Assembly: GCA_027491255.1 (NCBI GenBank)
Contig: JAIXWM010000158.1
Location: 1 to 33,015 of the forward strand
Reading direction: 5' to 3'
Source: Rubrivivax sp.
GTDB lineage: Bacteria; Pseudomonadota; Gammaproteobacteria; Burkholderiales; Burkholderiaceae_C
Length of the DNA stretch: 33,015 nucleotides
The first letter of the stretch is position 1, and each line of letters opens with the position of its first letter. Positions 22,588 to 30,481 of this stretch are shown piece after piece. The notes under the pieces are model-generated. The model was not told the DNA's origin, made no database searches, and saw only the letters and a list, made by a program, of their open reading frames with translations. A program made the translations under genes and the position numbers.

Positions 22588-23748
22588 ATGGCGTACATCC
22601 CGTACAGCTGTCAGGACATCGACGACCACGACATCGCCGCAGTGACGGCCGTGCTGCGCTCGGAATTTCTCACCCAGGGGCCCGGTGTCCCCGTCTTCGA
22701 GCAAGCTTTCGCCGAGCGCCACGGAGTGGCACACGCAGTGGCCGTCAGCAATGCCACGGCGGGCCTACACCTTGGCTGCCTTGCGCTTGGCGTCGGCCCA
22801 GGGTCACGCGTTTGGACAAGCCCAAACAGCTTCCTAGCTTCAGCCAACTGCGCACTTTACTGCGGCGCTGCTGTCGACTTTGTCGACATCGACCCGGCCA
22901 CTCGCAACATGTCGGTGCCCGCTCTGACCGAGAAACTCGTGCACGCGTCGCGCAACGGTCGCCTGCCCGACGTGCTGATCCCGGTGGACTTTGCAGGCCT
23001 GCCCTGCGATCTGCGGGAGATGCGCGCACTGGCCGACCGTTATGGCTTCAAAATCCTTGAGGACGCCTCGCACGCCACCGGGGCCAGTTATCTGGGCCAG
23101 CCCGTCGGCAGCCACTGGGCCGACCTGACGGTCTTCAGCTTCCATGCGGTGAAGATTGTCACCACGGCAGAAGGTGGGCTGGTGGCGACACAGGACGCCC
23201 AACTTGCGCGGCGGCTGCGCGTGCTTCGAGGACACGGTATGACCCGCGACGCCGAGGAGATGGACAGCCCAGCAGAAGGCCCCTGGGTCTACCAGCAGAT
23301 CGAGCTCGGATTCAACTTTCGGCTCACGGACCTGCAGGCAGCACTGGGGCACTCGCAGCTCAAGCGGATGGCGCAGATGCATGCCGCCCGGGTCGACCGG
23401 GCGGATCGCTACGACCGCCTTTTGGCCGGTCTCCCGCTGAAGCTCCCCCCCCGCCAGTCAGACCGCGTCTCGGCCTGGCACTTGTACGCGGTCGAGATCG
23501 ACCGCCAGGCGTCCGACGTCTCCCGTGCCCAAGTCTTCGCTGCGCTGCGGGCTGCCGACATCGGCGTCAATGTCCACTACATCCCGATCCATACGCAGCC
23601 GTATTACCGCCGGCTGGGGTTCCGTCCAGGCGACTTTCCTGTCGCGGAGAGCTACTACGCGCGCGCGCTGTCACTACCGTTGTTCCCTGGGCTGACCGGA
23701 CCCCAGCAAGATTGCGTGGCGGACGTACTGGCGGCAGCACTGGATTGA
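22588..23748 (+). CDS. pseC: UDP-4-amino-4,6-dideoxy-N-acetyl-beta-L-altrosamine transaminase, PseC
   Basis: PLP-dependent aminotransferase of the DegT/DnrJ/EryC1 family, 386 residues. It aminates C4 of the PseB product using glutamate. Family landmarks are SNATAGLHLG (54-63), EDASHATGA (158-166), SFHAVKIVTTAEGG with the PLP Lys189, and GFNFRLTDLQAALGHSQL. NVHYIPIHTQPYY is typical of PseC. ATG 22588 follows the pseB stop by 7 bp with an AGGCGG-like SD. It is part of the pse operon, and 4 bp separate it from pseF. Confidence 0.92.
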   Translation: MAYIPYSCQDIDDHDIAAVTAVLRSEFLTQGPGVPVFEQAFAERHGVAHAVAVSNATAGLHLGCLALGVGPGSRVWTSPNSFLASANCALYCGAAVDFVDIDPATRNMSVPALTEKLVHASRNGRLPDVLIPVDFAGLPCDLREMRALADRYGFKILEDASHATGASYLGQPVGSHWADLTVFSFHAVKIVTTAEGGLVATQDAQLARRLRVLRGHGMTRDAEEMDSPAEGPWVYQQIELGFNFRLTDLQAALGHSQLKRMAQMHAARVDRADRYDRLLAGLPLKLPPRQSDRVSAWHLYAVEIDRQASDVSRAQVFAALRAADIGVNVHYIPIHTQPYYRRLGFRPGDFPVAESYYARALSLPLFPGLTGPQQDCVADVLAAALD

Positions 23749-23752
23749 GTCG

Positions 23753-24499
23753 ATGATCGTCGCCATCGTCCAGGCCCGCATGGGCTCCAGCCGACTTCCT
23801 GGGAAGGTGCTGAAGCAAGTGGCTGGAAGGCCCATGTTGTGGCACCAGATTGAACGCCTTCGTCGGTGCACGCGGGTGGACCGCCTGGTGGTCGCCACCA
23901 CGGTGCTGCCCGTCGATGACGCCATCGAGGCCTTCTGTGAACAAGAGTTGCTCCCGGTGATCCGCGGCCCCGAACTGGACGTCCTCGGCAGGTTCGCGCT
24001 TGCGGCCCGGGCGACCAGCGCAGGCACCGTGGTGCGCCTCACCGCCGACTGCCCACTGATCGAGCCGGCACTCGTAGACCTGGCAATCGAGACCTTTGCG
24101 GCAGGGAATTGCGACTACCTGTCGAACATGCGCCCGCCGACCTGGCCCTACGGCATGGCGGTCGAGGTAATGACTCGGCAGGCGCTGGATCAGGCGGCTG
24201 CCGAAGCGATCGACCCGGACGAACGCGAGCACGTCACGCCCTTCCTGTACTGGCGCCCTGAGCGATTCCGCCTGCGTTCGATCACACGCCAGCCCGACCT
24301 CAGCGCGCATCGCTGGACGGTGGACACGCCCGAGGATTTCGAGCTCATCTCACGCGTCATCGAGACGTTGTGCCCGACCCGCCCGGAGTTCACGATCGAT
24401 GACGTGCTGGCGCTGCTAGATCGCCACCCAGATTGGATCGAAATCAACCGCCACGTCGAGCAGAAGACCGTGGCAGCTTCCCCCGAGGAGACCCGATGA
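23753..24499 (+). CDS. pseF: CMP-pseudaminic acid cytidylyltransferase, PseF (SpsF-like)
   Basis: A 248-residue cytidylyltransferase that activates pseudaminic acid with CTP before transfer. The N-terminus VAIVQARMGSSRLPGKVL is the nucleotide-binding signature of the CMP-sugar/SpsF family. RLTADCPLIEP, YLSNMRPPTWPYGMAVEV and HRWTVDTPEDFELI are further typical blocks. Its place among pse genes supports PseF rather than a spore-coat-type role. It starts 4 bp after the pseC stop and overlaps the methylase gene by ATGA at its end. Confidence 0.87.
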   Translation: MIVAIVQARMGSSRLPGKVLKQVAGRPMLWHQIERLRRCTRVDRLVVATTVLPVDDAIEAFCEQELLPVIRGPELDVLGRFALAARATSAGTVVRLTADCPLIEPALVDLAIETFAAGNCDYLSNMRPPTWPYGMAVEVMTRQALDQAAAEAIDPDEREHVTPFLYWRPERFRLRSITRQPDLSAHRWTVDTPEDFELISRVIETLCPTRPEFTIDDVLALLDRHPDWIEINRHVEQKTVAASPEETR

Positions 24500-25119
24500 C
24501 CTACCGGACCGACCAGGAAGCCTTCTGGGCCGGCCAGTTTGGCACCGACTACATCGGCCGCAACAACAGCGCCGAGCTGCTGGCGTCGAATCTGGAGTTC
24601 TTCGCGCGCGCGCTGCGCCACGCAGGGCGCATCGGCTCATGCGTGGAGTTCGGCGCCAACATCGGCATGAACCTGCGCGCGCTCAAGCTGCTGTACCCGG
24701 CGCTGCAGGCGCGCGGCATCGAGATCAACACCGACGCAGCACGCCAGCTCGCCGAATTCGTCGGCGCCGGCAACGTCTACGAAGGCTCGATCTTCGACGC
24801 GCCCACCGAGCCGCAGGCCGACCTGTCCCTCATCAAGGGAGTGCTCATCCACATCAACCCCGAGCGCCTGCCCGAGACCTACGACAAGCTCTATGCCGCT
24901 TCGCACCGCTGGGTGCTGGTGTGCGAGTACTACAACCCGTCGCCGGTTGCCATTCCTTACCGCGGCCACACCGATCGCCTGTTCAAGCGCGACTTCGCAG
25001 GGGAGATGCTAGATCGCTTTCCCGGCCTGGCACTGGTGGACTACGGCTTCGCATACCGGCGCGATCCCGCCTTCCCGCAAGACGACATCACCTGGTTCCT
25101 GATGGAGAAGAAGGGCTGA
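24496..25119 (+). CDS. Pseudaminic acid biosynthesis-associated methylase
   Basis: A 207-residue SAM-dependent methyltransferase. Motif I is VEFGANIGMNLRAL (about 50-63), followed by GIEINTDAA, an acidic motif and SLIKGVLIHINPERLPETYDKLY. This matches the family named pseudaminic acid biosynthesis-associated methylase, recalled as TIGR03587. It probably adds a methyl group to a pseudaminic acid derivative or intermediate, but the position is not known. The start overlaps the pseF stop in ATGA; the frame upstream is open but lies inside pseF. The amidotransferase gene follows after 2 bp. Confidence 0.85.
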   Translation: MTYRTDQEAFWAGQFGTDYIGRNNSAELLASNLEFFARALRHAGRIGSCVEFGANIGMNLRALKLLYPALQARGIEINTDAARQLAEFVGAGNVYEGSIFDAPTEPQADLSLIKGVLIHINPERLPETYDKLYAASHRWVLVCEYYNPSPVAIPYRGHTDRLFKRDFAGEMLDRFPGLALVDYGFAYRRDPAFPQDDITWFLMEKKG

Positions 25120-25121
25120 TC

Positions 25122-26270
25122 ATGCTGAAGTACTGCACGCGGTGCGTGATGCCCCATACCAAGCCCGACCTGCACATCGATGAGCAAGGGGTCTGCAACG
25201 CCTGCCGAGCCTACGAGCGCCGTCGTGAGGTCGACTGGGAGCAGCGGCGCACCGAGCTGCTCGGCGTGCTGGAGCGCTACCGCCGCCACGGCGCGAATTG
25301 GGACTGCATCGTCCCGGTCAGTGGCGGCAAGGACAGCACCTACCAGGTCGTGCGCATGCTGCAGTTGGGTCTCAACCCGCTGTGCGTCACCGCAACCACC
25401 TGCGACCTGAGTGACATCGGCCGCCGCAACATCGAGAACATCAAGCGCCTGGGCGTCGACTACGTCGAGTTTTCGCCTAATCCACTGGTGCGCGCCAAGC
25501 TCAACCGCATCGGCCTGACCGAGGTGGGTGATATCTCCTGGCCCGAGCACGTGGGCATCTTCACGATACCCGTGCGGGCTGCGGTGCAGTTCAATATCCC
25601 GCTGATCATGTGGGGCGAGAACTCGCAGAACGAATACGGCGGCCCTGCCGCCGCGTCAGAGAACAACGTGCTCACGCGGCGCTGGCTGGAGGAGTTCGGT
25701 GGCCTGCTTGGCCTGCGCGTCACCGACCTGACCCAGACCTACGACATAGAGCAGCGGCACCTGCTGCCGTATCAGTACCCGTCGGACGAGGATCTGCAGC
25801 GCGTCGGCGTGACTGGTCTCTTCCTCGGCCACTATCTGCCGTGGGACGGGCTGTCGAATGCACTCATCGCCCAGGCCAACGGCTTCCAGACGCTGGAGAC
25901 GGCGGTCGAGGGCTCGATGGTCAATTACGAGAACCTCGACAACCACCAGACCGGCATCCACGACTACTTCAAGTTCCTGAAGTTCGGGTTCTCACGCGCC
26001 ACCGACATCGCCTGCCTGCATGTGCGCCGCGGCCGCATCTCGCGCCAGGACGCGCTCGAGATCGTGCGCCAGCGCGACGGCAAGTTTCCCTGGACCTACC
26101 TCGGCAAGCCGCTGGCCGACATCCTCGAGCCGCTGGACATGTCGATCAATGAGTTCGTGAAGATCTGCGACAAGTTCACCAACAAGAAGATCTTCAAGCG
26201 CGACGGCGCCGGTGTGCTGCTGAAGGACAAGCGCGGCAATCTCGAGAAGTTGAACCACGACAACGCATGA
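25122..26270 (+). CDS. pseA: N-acetyl sugar amidotransferase (PseA/WbuX/LegX family)
   Basis: A 382-residue ATP-dependent enzyme that turns an N-acetyl group of a nonulosonate sugar into an acetamidino group. The N-terminus has a zinc-type cluster (Cys5, Cys8, Cys25, Cys28: CTRCVMP, CNACRAYE). The PP-loop motif SGGKDST (67-73) activates the substrate by adenylation. WGENSQNEYGG and NYENLDNHQTGIHDYFKFLKFGF are hallmarks of the family. Ammonia would come from the HisH/HisF-like pair encoded next. Campylobacter PseA makes 7-acetamidino pseudaminic acid. Here, with a formyltransferase in the operon, the acetamidino group may sit at C5. Translationally coupled to hisH-like by ATGA. Confidence 0.88.
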   Translation: MLKYCTRCVMPHTKPDLHIDEQGVCNACRAYERRREVDWEQRRTELLGVLERYRRHGANWDCIVPVSGGKDSTYQVVRMLQLGLNPLCVTATTCDLSDIGRRNIENIKRLGVDYVEFSPNPLVRAKLNRIGLTEVGDISWPEHVGIFTIPVRAAVQFNIPLIMWGENSQNEYGGPAAASENNVLTRRWLEEFGGLLGLRVTDLTQTYDIEQRHLLPYQYPSDEDLQRVGVTGLFLGHYLPWDGLSNALIAQANGFQTLETAVEGSMVNYENLDNHQTGIHDYFKFLKFGFSRATDIACLHVRRGRISRQDALEIVRQRDGKFPWTYLGKPLADILEPLDMSINEFVKICDKFTNKKIFKRDGAGVLLKDKRGNLEKLNHDNA

Positions 26271-26887
26271 AGGTGGCGATCGTCAACTACGGCATGGGCA
26301 ATCTCGGATCGGTTGCCCGTGCCTTCGACGACCTCGGTGCGCAACCGATGATCGCGGAACATCCCGCGGCACTGTTCGAGGCCCACCGCATCGTGCTGCC
26401 AGGCGTGGGTGCTTTCGCAGAGGGCATGGCACGCCTTCGCGATGGCGGTTGGGCCGACGCCATGACCCGCCTCGTGCGGGACGGCAGGCCGCTTCTCGGT
26501 ATCTGTCTGGGCATGCAGATGCTCGCCGAGAGCGGCGACGAGGGCGGGGATTGCGAAGGGCTCGGCTTCGTCGCGGGGCGGGTGCGTCGCCTCGACGCTT
26601 TAGGAAGCTCCCTGCGCGTGCCGCATGTGGGCTGGAATGCGGTCTCCTACACCACAGCAGGCCCGCTGTTTGCGCATATCCCTTGCGGCTCGGACTTCTA
26701 CTTCGTGCACAGCTACGCCATCACTGACCTGGCGCCCGGCGAGCTCACAGCTACCGTCGACTACGGTGTACCGTTGACCGCAGCTGTGCGCCGAGGGCAT
26801 GTGTTCGGCACACAGTTCCACCCCGAGAAGAGTTCGAAAGCTGGGCGCCAGTTGCTGCGCAACTTCTTGGACTACGCGCCATGCTGA
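26267..26887 (+). CDS. HisH-like glutamine amidotransferase of the sugar amidotransferase system
   Basis: A 206-residue class I glutaminase related to HisH and to WbuY. The catalytic triad is visible: Cys80 in GICLGMQML, His185 and Glu187 in GTQFHPEKS. It releases ammonia from glutamine and passes it through the HisF-like partner to the amidotransferase. The operon context, coupled to pseA upstream and to the hisF-like gene downstream (7-bp overlap), indicates sugar modification rather than histidine synthesis. No other his genes are present. Confidence 0.88.
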   Translation: MKVAIVNYGMGNLGSVARAFDDLGAQPMIAEHPAALFEAHRIVLPGVGAFAEGMARLRDGGWADAMTRLVRDGRPLLGICLGMQMLAESGDEGGDCEGLGFVAGRVRRLDALGSSLRVPHVGWNAVSYTTAGPLFAHIPCGSDFYFVHSYAITDLAPGELTATVDYGVPLTAAVRRGHVFGTQFHPEKSSKAGRQLLRNFLDYAPC

Positions 26888-27654
26888 AGGTGCGTGTGAT
26901 CCCAACACTGCTGTGGAAGGGCATGGGCTTGGTCAAAGGTGTCGGCTTCGACAGTTGGCGCCGCGTCGGGCCGGTGCTGCCGGCGCTGAAGGTCTACAAC
27001 GCACGCGACGTAGATGAACTGGTGCTGGTCGACATCGTTGCCTCACAGAGCGGCGACGCGCCCGACCACGAAGCGGTGGCTGACCTCGCCGACGAATGCT
27101 CAGTGCCGCTGACGGTGGGCGGCGGTATCACTGACGTGGCGCAGATCGCGGCGCTATTGCGCTCCGGCGCCGACAAGGTAGCGATCAACAGCGCCGCGGT
27201 GGCTGCGCCCGCGCTCGTCGAGCAGGCGGCGGCGCGCTTCGGCGCGCAGTGCATTGTCGCCAGCATCGACGTACGGCGTGACGATGCCGGTCACTTTTCG
27301 GTATTCACGCACTCGGGCACGCGCGCCACCGCGCTGGAAGCGGTGGCGTGGGCACGCGAGCTGGCATCGCGCGGCGCGGGTGAGATCCTGCTCACGTCGA
27401 TCGAGCGCGATGGCACGATGCAGGGCTACGACCTCGAACTGGTCGAACGCGTCGCCTACGCGGTGGACATCCCTGTCATAGCCTCTGGCGGCGCAGGCAG
27501 CTATGACGACATGGTGCGCGTCGTCCGCGAGGCTGGCGCTTCGGCAGTAGCTGCGGCTAGCATGTTTCACTTCACCGAGCAGACGCCCGCAGGCGCCAAA
27601 GCAGCGATGCACGCAGCTGGTATCCCGGTACGCATGAACTTTGTTGCTGCGTGA
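26881..27654 (+). CDS. HisF-like partner of the sugar amidotransferase (WbuZ type)
   Basis: A 257-residue TIM barrel of the HisA/HisF family: VPLTVGGGITD, ADKVAINSAAV, SIDVRRDDAG, GAGEILLTSIERDGTMQGYDLEL and VIASGGAGSYDDM. True HisF begins IIPCLDVKDGR, where Asp11 is catalytic; here the segment reads VIPTLLWKGMGLVKG, with Leu in place of that Asp, while the second catalytic Asp (ASIDVR) remains. Cyclase activity is therefore unlikely, and the protein probably serves as the ammonia channel or docking partner for HisH-like and PseA. It starts inside the end of the hisH-like gene and overlaps the GTG of pseG. Confidence 0.87.
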   Translation: MLKVRVIPTLLWKGMGLVKGVGFDSWRRVGPVLPALKVYNARDVDELVLVDIVASQSGDAPDHEAVADLADECSVPLTVGGGITDVAQIAALLRSGADKVAINSAAVAAPALVEQAAARFGAQCIVASIDVRRDDAGHFSVFTHSGTRATALEAVAWARELASRGAGEILLTSIERDGTMQGYDLELVERVAYAVDIPVIASGGAGSYDDMVRVVREAGASAVAAASMFHFTEQTPAGAKAAMHAAGIPVRMNFVAA

Positions 27655-28700
27655 ACGATACCCCGCTTCGCATTACGTTTCGCGCTGACGCCAACTCCCG
27701 CCTGGGGCTCGGGCATTTGCGTCGATGCATCTCGCTGGCACTCGCGCTGCGGCGTTGCGGGGCCGAGGTGCAGTTCGTCGCCCGTCACTCCGACGTCGAT
27801 GTACGCGCCCTGGTGGGCGCTGCCAGCCTTTCGGTAGCTCTCCTACAGGCGGATATCGGTGTCGATGACGACGCGAGGGCTACCGCGGGCCTGGCCAAAG
27901 CCAGCAGCGCCGACTGGGTCGTCGTCGACCATTACAGCCTTGACGCGCGTTGGCATGAAGACGTTCGTGCGCGAACAGACGCACGGGTTGCCGTGATCGA
28001 CGACCTGGCCGACCGCGCCCTGGCAGCCGACCTCATCGTTGATCAGAACTTCGCGCCGGACCACGAGGCCAAATACGCCGCCGTCAACCACCGCGCCAGC
28101 CCGGTGCTGGGTGGCCCAGACTACGCGATGCTGGACCCGCGCTTCGCAGACGCGCCGCGCAACCCGGCCGCTGACCCCGTATTCAGCATCGGCATCTTCA
28201 TGGGAGGGGCCGACGCGCCCAACCTCAGCGAACGCGCCTGGAAGGGGCTGCGCGAGGTAGCGGGCTTCACGGGCGGCATTGAGATCGCGGCCACTCGCGC
28301 CAACCCACACCTGCGGCGGCTCGCAGCGCTCGCAGCGGGCGACACGGCCACCAGGCTCAGCGTCGATGCTGCCAACTTGGCAGCCTTCTTCGGCCGCCAC
28401 GAGTTGCACATCGGTGCCGGCGGCAGCGCCACCTGGGAGCGCTGTTGTCTGGGCGCGCCCACGCTGGCCGTGATAGCGGCAGAGAACCAGCGCAGCGTGC
28501 TGCTGCCGCTGGCACAAGCAGACGTATTCATGCTCGTTGCCCAGGAACTGCCGGACGCGCCCGCCATTGGCCGCGCGACGCGCGCGCTGATAAACAGCCC
28601 CGCGGTGCGGCAGCGCCAATCGCAGCGCGCCCGCGCGCTGGTCGATGGCCACGGCTGCGCTCGCATCGCCCAACGGATCTCCACGCTATGCCTGCGCTAG
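27651..28700 (+). CDS. pseG: UDP-2,4-diacetamido-2,4,6-trideoxy-beta-L-altropyranose hydrolase, PseG
   Basis: A 349-residue inverting hydrolase that removes UDP from the fully N-acylated altropyranose and is needed before the PseI condensation. It has the GT-B-like fold related to MurG. The N-terminal RADANSRLGLGHLRRC contains His22, the expected catalytic base. VVDHYSLDARWHE, ADLIVDQNFAP, GIFMGGADAPNLS and GAGGSATWERCCLGAPTL follow the family pattern. The GTG start at 27651 overlaps the preceding TGA. The next gene overlaps its end by 13 bp. Confidence 0.9.
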   Translation: MNDTPLRITFRADANSRLGLGHLRRCISLALALRRCGAEVQFVARHSDVDVRALVGAASLSVALLQADIGVDDDARATAGLAKASSADWVVVDHYSLDARWHEDVRARTDARVAVIDDLADRALAADLIVDQNFAPDHEAKYAAVNHRASPVLGGPDYAMLDPRFADAPRNPAADPVFSIGIFMGGADAPNLSERAWKGLREVAGFTGGIEIAATRANPHLRRLAALAAGDTATRLSVDAANLAAFFGRHELHIGAGGSATWERCCLGAPTLAVIAAENQRSVLLPLAQADVFMLVAQELPDAPAIGRATRALINSPAVRQRQSQRARALVDGHGCARIAQRISTLCLR

Positions 28701-29326
28701 TCACCATCCTCATCACCGACTCGCGCCACCCGATCCAGCCCTGGCTGCGGCGCTGGGAGGAGCAGAACGCGGGCGAAGCGGAGATCCGCATAGTTGGCCA
28801 TTCGTCGCAGGCCACGGGAGGGGACATCCTGTTCCTGGTGTCCTGCCACGAGATCATCAAGGCGCCGGTGCGAGCGCGCTACAAGCACACGCTGGTGTTA
28901 CACGCCAGCGACCTGCCGCAGGGCAAGGGCATGTCGCCGCACGTGTGGCAGATCCTCGAAGGGCGCACGGAGCTCACCGTCACGTTGCTCGAAGCCGCTG
29001 ACACGCTGGACGCCGGCGACATCTGGCACCAGCAGCGCATCACGGTGCCGACCACCGCGCTGCACGACGAGATCCACGGGGCTCTGTTTCAGGCAGAGCT
29101 CGACCTCATGACCTGGGCGCTGCGCCACCACCGCAGTGTGCAGCCGCGCAAGCAGTCCGGCACTGCGACCTTCTACCGCAAACGCCGCCCAGAAGACAGC
29201 CGCATCGCGCTGGAGACACCGTTGGGCGAAGCCTTCAACCTGCTGCGCATCGCAGATCCCGAGCGTTACCCGGCTTTCTTCGAAGTAGACGGCGTGCGCT
29301 TCAAGATCACGATCCAAAGGACGTAG
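28688..29326 (+). CDS. Formyltransferase-like enzyme of the pse operon (probable PseH replacement)
   Basis: A 212-residue protein of the methionyl-tRNA/sugar formyltransferase fold. SCHEIIKAPVR (52-62), LHASDLPQGKGMSP (His72) and TLDAGDIW (Asp108) correspond to the formyl-tetrahydrofolate site of the family. In the classical Asn-x-His-Asp triad the Asn position reads Val here, so the exact chemistry is uncertain. A PseH acetyltransferase, which should acylate the 4-amino group between PseC and PseG, is absent from the operon, and this gene lies between pseG and pseI. I infer N-formylation of that amine, as reported for PseJ-type enzymes and as seen in Pseudomonas 7-N-formyl pseudaminic acids. 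It overlaps pseG by 13 bp. Confidence 0.75.
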   Translation: MPALVTILITDSRHPIQPWLRRWEEQNAGEAEIRIVGHSSQATGGDILFLVSCHEIIKAPVRARYKHTLVLHASDLPQGKGMSPHVWQILEGRTELTVTLLEAADTLDAGDIWHQQRITVPTTALHDEIHGALFQAELDLMTWALRHHRSVQPRKQSGTATFYRKRRPEDSRIALETPLGEAFNLLRIADPERYPAFFEVDGVRFKITIQRT

Positions 29327-29331
29327 AGAGC

Positions 29332-30381
29332 ATGCACATCAGCATTGGCAACCGCACCATCGGCCTAAGCCATCGGCCCTACCTGATCGCCGAGATGTCG
29401 GGTAACCACAATCGGTCGCTGGGACGGGCGCTGCAGATCGTGGACGCCGCCGCCGCCGCGGGCGCCGACGCGATCAAGCTGCAGACCTACACCGCCGACA
29501 CGATGACGCTGAACACCCGCGCGCCGGGCTTCGTCATCGAGGACCCGAACAGCCTCTGGGCTGGCCGCCAACTCTATGACCTGTACGACGAAGCGCATAC
29601 ACCGTGGGACTGGCACGCGCCCATCATGGATCGTGCTGCGTCGTACGGTATGCACTGCTTCAGCACGCCTTTCGACGACACCGCGGTCGACTTCCTCGAG
29701 ACGCTGAACGTGCCGGCGTACAAGATCGCGTCGTTCGAGTGCACCGACCTGCCGCTGATCCGCAAGGTGGCCACCACCGGCAAGCCGATGATCATCTCAA
29801 CCGGCATGGCGACGCTGGCAGAGATCGACGACGCTGTCCGCGCCGCGCGCGAGGCCGGCTGCCACCAGATCGTGCTCCTCAAGTGCACCAGCACCTACCC
29901 CGCCACGCCAGCCAACACGAACATCACCACCATCCCCAACCTGCGCGATGCCACCGGCTGCCTGGTGGGCCTGTCGGACCACACGATGGGCTGCGGCGTC
30001 GCGGTGGCTTCCGTCGCGCTGGGCGCGGTGGTCATCGAGAAGCACTTCACCTTGCGCCGAAGCGACGGCGGCGTCGACTCGACATTCTCGATGGAGCCTG
30101 AGGAATTCAAGCTGTTGCGCATGGAAAGCGAACGCGCGTGGCAAGCGCTGGGCAGCATTTGCTACGGCGGCAGCGCGGCTGAAGAAAAGTCGCGCGTATT
30201 CCGTCGCAGTTTGTACATCTCGGCCGACGTGCGCGCCGGCGACCGGTTGACGCCCGAGAACGTGCGGATCATCCGCCCCGGCTTCGGTCTGCCGCCCAAG
30301 CACTACGCTGCCGTGCTCGGCAAGCGCGTAAATTGCGACGCGCATGCGGGTACGCCACTTGATTGGCCGCTGCTGAGCTGA
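29332..30381 (+). CDS. pseI: Pseudaminic acid synthase, PseI
   Basis: A 349-residue NeuB-family enzyme that condenses the 6-deoxy-altropyranose with phosphoenolpyruvate to form pseudaminic acid. The N-terminal TIM barrel shows IAEMSGNHN, DAIKLQTYTADTMT, FSTPFD, KIASFECTD, ISTGMAT, LLKCTSTYPA, GLSDHTMG and VIEKHFTLRRSDGGVDSTFS. The C-terminal SAF (antifreeze-like) domain spans about 285-349 (SLYISADVRAGDRLTPENV). It starts 5 bp after the formyltransferase gene with AGAGAG just before the ATG. About 100 bp separate it from the maf gene. Confidence 0.93.
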   Translation: MHISIGNRTIGLSHRPYLIAEMSGNHNRSLGRALQIVDAAAAAGADAIKLQTYTADTMTLNTRAPGFVIEDPNSLWAGRQLYDLYDEAHTPWDWHAPIMDRAASYGMHCFSTPFDDTAVDFLETLNVPAYKIASFECTDLPLIRKVATTGKPMIISTGMATLAEIDDAVRAAREAGCHQIVLLKCTSTYPATPANTNITTIPNLRDATGCLVGLSDHTMGCGVAVASVALGAVVIEKHFTLRRSDGGVDSTFSMEPEEFKLLRMESERAWQALGSICYGGSAAEEKSRVFRRSLYISADVRAGDRLTPENVRIIRPGFGLPPKHYAAVLGKRVNCDAHAGTPLDWPLLS

Positions 30382-30481
30382 CTCCCTCAACTTTAAGAAG
30401 CCGGATGATTGGCGCCGCCTCGGTCAGCGTCAGATGACCGTTCAGCGCTGAAAGCACTGAGACATCTAATCAAGTGACATC

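Noticed and set aside
26267..27654. Histidine biosynthesis hisH-hisF
   Set aside because: No other his genes, coupling to the sugar amidotransferase, and loss of the HisF catalytic Asp point to sugar modification.
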